A DNA stretch of 64,000 bases, from NCBI RefSeq assembly GCF_020539505.1, contig NZ_JACDXW010000003.1, forward strand, positions 62,001-126,000, in the 5' to 3' direction. A program made the position numbers and the translations under genes. The notes under the pieces are model-generated. The model did no database searches and was not told the DNA's origin. It saw only the letters and a list, made by a program, of their open reading frames with translations. Positions 60,247 through 64,000 of the stretch are shown here, piece after piece (the stretch's first letter is position 1; each line of letters starts with the position of its first letter). The stretch is from Mesopusillimonas faecipullorum (GTDB taxonomy: Bacteria > Pseudomonadota > Gammaproteobacteria > Burkholderiales > Burkholderiaceae_B).

Positions 60247-61005
60247 TTAGTTAAACACGTCTTCGATACGCTGGGCGTCCAGAATCTGCAACGCCCAACG
60301 GCTCAGGCTAGTTTCGTCGGCCTGCGCCATGCGCGCGCGCACCCAGTCGGGTAGCGCGCCGAACTTGCGGACGAGTTGGACGGACAGGATTTCGGCTGCG
60401 CCTTTTTGAAGGCCTTTTTCCATGCCCTGATCGTGCTCGCGTTTGCGAATCACGCGTTCTACGCTGCTGATGTACACCATTTGCTTTTCCTCTTCGATCT
60501 GAATGACAGCGTCTCCGAAGGCGGACTCCAGAGCCTCCGGCAGACCCACCATCGCGTCTATGATGCGAAACAACTGTACGACATTATCCCGGCTGAAGCC
60601 CCAATAATCGTAAGCGTAGGTGTGCCTTGTTGGCGCCAGGTTTGCCCCTTCGGTCAGCACAGCCAGGCTTACCACCGAGCGCTGCGGATATTTCTCGCGC
60701 AAGCGCACGTGATAAGCAAACATACGATGAGCGAGTGCCGCATCCCGCCCTGCCTGAATCTCAACGTGAACCAACACCAGCGCGTCCTGGCCGGTCAATA
60801 AGCGCACCAGCACCAACTTGTCCACATGCCGCCGCCCACGCGCGCGGCTGCGCAGCAAGGCTTGCAGCTCTTTGTCCAGAAACTCGGGAGAATGGCGCCA
60901 ATCTATCTGCACGTGAATGTCCGGCCACAGCAAGGCCAGAAACTGCGGAAAGTAAGCCTGTAAAGTGTCTTTCCAAGCGCTGTCAAAATCCGATCGATAG
61001 GCCAT
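60247..61005 (-). CDS. Rpn/PD-(D/E)XK-transposase-family protein with DUF4351 tail
   Basis: A 252-residue protein of the Rpn-like group (recombination-promoting nuclease, once called putative transposase). The N-terminus FDSAWKDTLQAYFPQFLALLWP and the core LVLVRLLTGQDALVLVHVEIQAG with HRMFAYHVRLREKY form the PD-(D/E)XK-like domain. The C-terminal AEILSVQLVRKFGALPDWVRARM and LSRWALQILDAQRIEDVF match DUF4351. No terminal repeats or partner genes are seen, so it is a single gene rather than an active element. It interrupts the molybdopterin gene group between moeA and moaA. Confidence 0.85.
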   Translation of the reverse strand: MAYRSDFDSAWKDTLQAYFPQFLALLWPDIHVQIDWRHSPEFLDKELQALLRSRARGRRHVDKLVLVRLLTGQDALVLVHVEIQAGRDAALAHRMFAYHVRLREKYPQRSVVSLAVLTEGANLAPTRHTYAYDYWGFSRDNVVQLFRIIDAMVGLPEALESAFGDAVIQIEEEKQMVYISSVERVIRKREHDQGMEKGLQKGAAEILSVQLVRKFGALPDWVRARMAQADETSLSRWALQILDAQRIEDVFN

Positions 61006-61163
61006 GCGGCGGGTGCCTTGGGCAGGGAATGAATCAGACGTCCACGCAAGACGCCGATATAAGGATTCCTACTATCCGTTATCCGCCACCTTCACCGCCA
61101 TACGTAGTGAACGTAAATGTCACTACATGGTTACCGCAGCGCGGCGTGGTCTACACCCCTGGC

Positions 61164-62258
61164 TCACCCGCCGATATAGCTCATCTCTATTTTGGGTGAT
61201 GCCAAAGTTTGGCGACCGCGGATCTCAGAGTAACGGTCGTCGCGTTGACCCCAGATACCCGCTAAATGCGCACGCAGATCTTCGTCTGACACGCCGCCGC
61301 GCAGCACGGCCCGCAAATCAAAGCCCTGGTGAGCGAACAAGCAAAGATACAGGCGCCCTTCGGGCGACAGCCTGGCTCGGCTGCAGTCGCCACAGAAAGG
61401 CTGGGAAACGCTGGTGATCACCCCGACCTCGCCTGCCCCATCGGCATAACGCCAACGCTCGGCCACCTCGCCGCGATAGCCGGGGGCCACAGGTTCCATC
61501 TCGAACTCTTGGCATAAGCGATCAAGTATTTGACGCCCCGACATGACTTCGTCGAGATTCCAACCATTGGTATTGCCGACATCCATGAACTCGATAAAAC
61601 GTAGGATGTGCCCCGTGTGGCGGAAATGCCGGGCCATGGGCAGGATCTGATCGTCATTAAGGCCTTTGCGTACCACCATATTGACTTTGACCGGGCTCAA
61701 GCCCGCGGCGGCAGCGGCTTCTATGCCCTCAAGCACTGTGGCCACACTGACATCGCTATCGCTAAGACGACGAAACTGAGCGTCGTCGAGGGCATCCAGA
61801 CTGACGCTGACGCGCCCCAAACCCGCCTCGTGCAGGGCACGGGCCTTGCGCCCGAGCAAGGTGCCATTGGTCGTCATTGCGAGCTCGACGGGGTCGCCTT
61901 GCGGCGTACGCAGCTGCGCCAGCATGGCAATGAGCTTTTCTATGTCTTTGCGCAACAAAGGTTCGCCGCCGGTTAAACGCAGCTTACGCACCCCCAACGA
62001 CACGGCGGCTTGCGCCACACGCAGGATTTCTTCAAAGCGCAACAAGCTGGCATGAGGCATGAAAGCGTGATCGGGGCCGAACTGATCACGCGGCATACAG
62101 TAGGTACAGCGAAAATTACAGCGGTCGGTTACCGAGATGCGCAAATCATGCAAAGGCCTATTGCGCGTATCCAAGGCGGGCGCGCCGGGCAAGGGGGCAG
62201 CCCTCAACACCAAAGGGCTGACCGATTCTTCGGGCGTAAGAACGAATACCTTGCTCAT
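61164..62258 (-). CDS. moaA: GTP 3',8-cyclase (MoaA)
   Basis: A 364-residue radical-SAM enzyme, first step of molybdopterin synthesis. The SAM-cluster cysteines are C47, C51 and C54 in [13 protein letters not shown]. The C-terminal cluster is in [21 protein letters not shown]. The protein ends in the obligatory Gly-Gly (SYIGG). It overlaps the upstream regulator gene by four bases (ATGA), so both are made together. Confidence 0.97.
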   Translation of the reverse strand: MSKVFVLTPEESVSPLVLRAAPLPGAPALDTRNRPLHDLRISVTDRCNFRCTYCMPRDQFGPDHAFMPHASLLRFEEILRVAQAAVSLGVRKLRLTGGEPLLRKDIEKLIAMLAQLRTPQGDPVELAMTTNGTLLGRKARALHEAGLGRVSVSLDALDDAQFRRLSDSDVSVATVLEGIEAAAAAGLSPVKVNMVVRKGLNDDQILPMARHFRHTGHILRFIEFMDVGNTNGWNLDEVMSGRQILDRLCQEFEMEPVAPGYRGEVAERWRYADGAGEVGVITSVSQPFCGDCSRARLSPEGRLYLCLFAHQGFDLRAVLRGGVSDEDLRAHLAGIWGQRDDRYSEIRGRQTLASPKIEMSYIGG

Positions 62259-63391
62259 GCCATGACCTCTTTCAACACAGGGCGCGCCACCGCTTGCCCC
62301 GCATCAGCCCCAAACGCCTGCTCCAGCGTAAGCACTGCGCCCACGCCCTGAGCATCATACCCAGCCAGACCACCAACGTGTTCACGATAGACTGGGCTGT
62401 CGAGCAAAGCCAACCACTGGCGCATGATGGGCTTTTCCAGCCTGTCGCTACGCACGGCAAAAAAGTAACGTTCTTGTGTCAGGGAGATGAAATCCAGCCC
62501 GCAGCGTTCGGCTGCGGTACGCACCCCCATGCCGGCATCCGCCATGCCGCTGGCGATATGCGCCGCCACCGCCATGTGAGTGAACTCGCTGCTGTCGTAG
62601 CCTTGCACCTGCTGCGTGCGCAGGCCCGCCTGGCGCAACATATGCTCTAGCAGCAACCGTGTGCCCGAACCGGCCTGACGATTCACGAAACGCACGCCTT
62701 CGGTAGTGAGGTCGTGTACGCCTTGAATGCCCTTGGGGTTGCCTTGACGCACAAACAGACCGGTTTCGCGCTGGGCCAGATAGATCAAGCGATGCCGGCC
62801 TGCGTCTAACCAGGGCCGGTAGTAAGCCAGCATGTCTGCCTGAAAAGGCCCCACAGGCACTTGAAACCCGGCCAAATCGCACTCGTCGCGATGCAAAGCC
62901 ATGAGAGCTTCTATGGCACTGCGATAACGCAAATCCAGCCCCGCCAAGCCTTGAGACTGCGCCATGCGCAACATGCCTTCGACGGCAAAACCATGACTGG
63001 CATGCAAACGCAAGCGCGGCACCTGCTGAGGATCGCCCCGTAGCAACGCCAACACGTCGCTGAATTCTTGGGCAGCGTCCTCTTGCACCTCGATAAGGCG
63101 GCCTGCGGCCTTGCGATGGGCTTGCAACAACTGTCGCCCCAAACCAGTCAGTTGACTGCCCTGACGTCGGCTGGTGGTTAATAGCGCCGCCCCCAATAAA
63201 GACTCGGCCCGGCGCAACACCCCCCAGGCATGCCGATACGACACCCCACAGCTTTTGCAGGCACCCGCAATATGGCCTGCCTGATTCACCGCCTCTAGCA
63301 AAAGCAGTAAATCGCTCATGGACATGGACTCGCCGCTGGGCGTATGCAGTGTCCAAGAGGTCTGCGGCTGTAGGTGAAAGTTATATGTCAT
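62255..63391 (-). CDS. ModE-like HTH regulator fused to a molybdate-binding-protein-type domain
   Basis: A 378-residue regulator. Residues about 20-105 form a ModE-type winged HTH ([19 protein letters not shown] and [19 protein letters not shown]). The rest is a periplasmic-binding-protein-like domain kept in the cytosol (no signal peptide), with [19 protein letters not shown] and [21 protein letters not shown]. Such proteins often adjoin fds formate dehydrogenase genes and respond to molybdate or the state of the cofactor. It is divergent from fdsG and coupled to moaA. Confidence 0.87.
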   Translation of the reverse strand: MTYNFHLQPQTSWTLHTPSGESMSMSDLLLLLEAVNQAGHIAGACKSCGVSYRHAWGVLRRAESLLGAALLTTSRRQGSQLTGLGRQLLQAHRKAAGRLIEVQEDAAQEFSDVLALLRGDPQQVPRLRLHASHGFAVEGMLRMAQSQGLAGLDLRYRSAIEALMALHRDECDLAGFQVPVGPFQADMLAYYRPWLDAGRHRLIYLAQRETGLFVRQGNPKGIQGVHDLTTEGVRFVNRQAGSGTRLLLEHMLRQAGLRTQQVQGYDSSEFTHMAVAAHIASGMADAGMGVRTAAERCGLDFISLTQERYFFAVRSDRLEKPIMRQWLALLDSPVYREHVGGLAGYDAQGVGAVLTLEQAFGADAGQAVARPVLKEVMA

Positions 63392-63529
63392 GGATTTCCT
63401 ATTGAAAACCCCGCCAGGAAAGCGTAGATTATCGATGGGTAGGCGCGTCCTTCGCCACTTTTAATATGCAACACATTACATGATACTGCGGTTTTTAGTT
63501 CACCGCAGCCCCCCATCCAAGGATTCCTC

Positions 63530-64000
63530 ATGAATACTCCGCAGAAGGCCCCCCTCTCGGAAGACGCCATTTTGCAAGTCACGCGCCAAGTGCTTGAACG
63601 CCACGAAGGCCGCCTTGGCACGCTGCTGCCTATCCTGCACGGTATCCAGCATGCCGTGGGCTACATTCCCGCCGTGTCCGTGCCCGTCATCGCCCAGGCT
63701 TTGCAGCGTTCGCGCGCCGAAGTCCAAGGCGTCATCAGCTTCTACCCCCATTTCCGCGAAACACCCGCAGGGCGTCATGTCCTGGAAATCTGTCGGGCCG
63801 AGGCCTGTCAGGCCATGGGTGCCGAGCAGTTGGCCGAACAGGCCAGCCGTAAGCTGGGTTGCGATTTCCACGCCACCCGCAGCGACGGCGCCATCACCCT
63901 GGAACCCGTTTACTGTCTGGGCCTCTGTGCGCAATCGCCTGCTGTCATGCTCAATGGCAAGCCGCATGCACGCATGACGCCCGAGCGACTCGATGCCTTG
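63530..64000 (+). CDS. fdsG: NAD-dependent formate dehydrogenase gamma subunit, 5' part (runs off the window)
   Basis: The first 157 codons of a thioredoxin-fold [2Fe-2S] subunit related to NuoE. Cluster ligands are C88 and C93 (EICRAEACQ) and C129 and C133 (YCLGLCAQSP). LLPILHGIQHAVGYIP is the standard N-terminal helix. AAGGA lies before ATG 63530. The gene is open to the last base; only a few C-terminal residues should be missing. fdsB, fdsA (Mo-bisMGD catalytic subunit) and fdsC/D are expected beyond the window. Confidence 0.92.
   Translation, partial: MNTPQKAPLSEDAILQVTRQVLERHEGRLGTLLPILHGIQHAVGYIPAVSVPVIAQALQRSRAEVQGVISFYPHFRETPAGRHVLEICRAEACQAMGAEQLAEQASRKLGCDFHATRSDGAITLEPVYCLGLCAQSPAVMLNGKPHARMTPERLDAL

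Noticed and set aside
60247-61005. Active insertion sequence
   Set aside because: Rpn proteins were once called transposases, but no inverted ends, target duplication or second copy is seen here.
1-64000. rRNA operons, prophage, integron or plasmid replication genes
   Set aside because: I looked for their usual genes and saw none. Only one tRNA gene was found.

Overview
This 64 kb window looks like ordinary chromosome from a betaproteobacterium of the order Burkholderiales, probably family Alcaligenaceae. I infer this from gene content and order: the lolB-ispE-tRNA-Gln-prs-rplY-pth-ychF block, a three-gene proton-translocating transhydrogenase (pntAA-pntAB-pntB), coq7, an fds-type formate dehydrogenase and a Liv-type amino-acid importer. 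Base composition is moderately GC-rich throughout. I see no insertion sequence, prophage, integrase or CRISPR array. The one clear scar of horizontal transfer is an eroded type I restriction-modification locus at about 27.4-30.3 kb.

Layout. 0-7 kb: end of metY, a YidB-like protein, the pnt operon, a RidA-family protein and a ClC-type chloride transporter. 7-15 kb: a complete branched-chain/amide ABC importer (livKHMGF), a nitrilase with a divergent AraC-type regulator, a beta-carbonic anhydrase and a STAS-domain protein. 15-19.6 kb: a compact catabolic island with an isochorismatase-fold hydrolase, LigAB-type extradiol dioxygenase, a GntR/FCD regulator, a RidA-type deaminase candidate, a carboxymuconolactone-decarboxylase-like protein and a 3-hydroxyanthranilate-dioxygenase-like enzyme. 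Its promoters share AT-rich inverted repeats built around CGAT. 19.7-27.3 kb: a YkgJ-type cysteine-cluster protein, an acyltransferase overlapping an exported methyltransferase-like protein, a diguanylate cyclase, a Zn/Cd/Pb P-type ATPase and a DUF2130 coiled-coil protein. 27.4-30.3 kb: an hsdR stump, an intact YhcG-type nuclease, an unrecognised protein with an HEPN-like RHxxxH motif, and an hsdS tail.

30.3-43.3 kb is housekeeping (ychF, pth, rplY, prs, tRNA-Gln, ispE, lolB, a TPR protein, mutM), then homogentisate degradation (hmgA-fahA) and a D-2-hydroxyacid dehydrogenase. 43.4-54.5 kb: a phosphoglucomutase/phosphomannomutase converges on a seven-gene surface-polysaccharide operon. That operon runs WecA-like initiator, TviB-like UDP-GlcNAc dehydrogenase, WbpP-like epimerase, MurJ-family flippase, two GT4 glycosyltransferases and a protein made of two fused GT4 enzymes. 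54.5-55.1 kb has no conventional gene but carries strong promoter and terminator signals that predict a ~160-nt RNA. Its loop contains repeated anti-Shine-Dalgarno (CCUCC) motifs, and I consider it the most likely undescribed element here. 55.1-64 kb: coq7, an OsmC protein, then thyA-folA-moaC-moaD-moaE-moeA. These are followed by an Rpn-family protein, moaA with a ModE-like regulator, and the start of fdsG. The molybdopterin genes therefore sit beside the molybdenum-dependent formate dehydrogenase they would supply.

Start codons were chosen from Shine-Dalgarno spacing and family N-termini, so several genes are shorter than the longest open frame. All functional calls come from reading motifs by eye; no database search was run.
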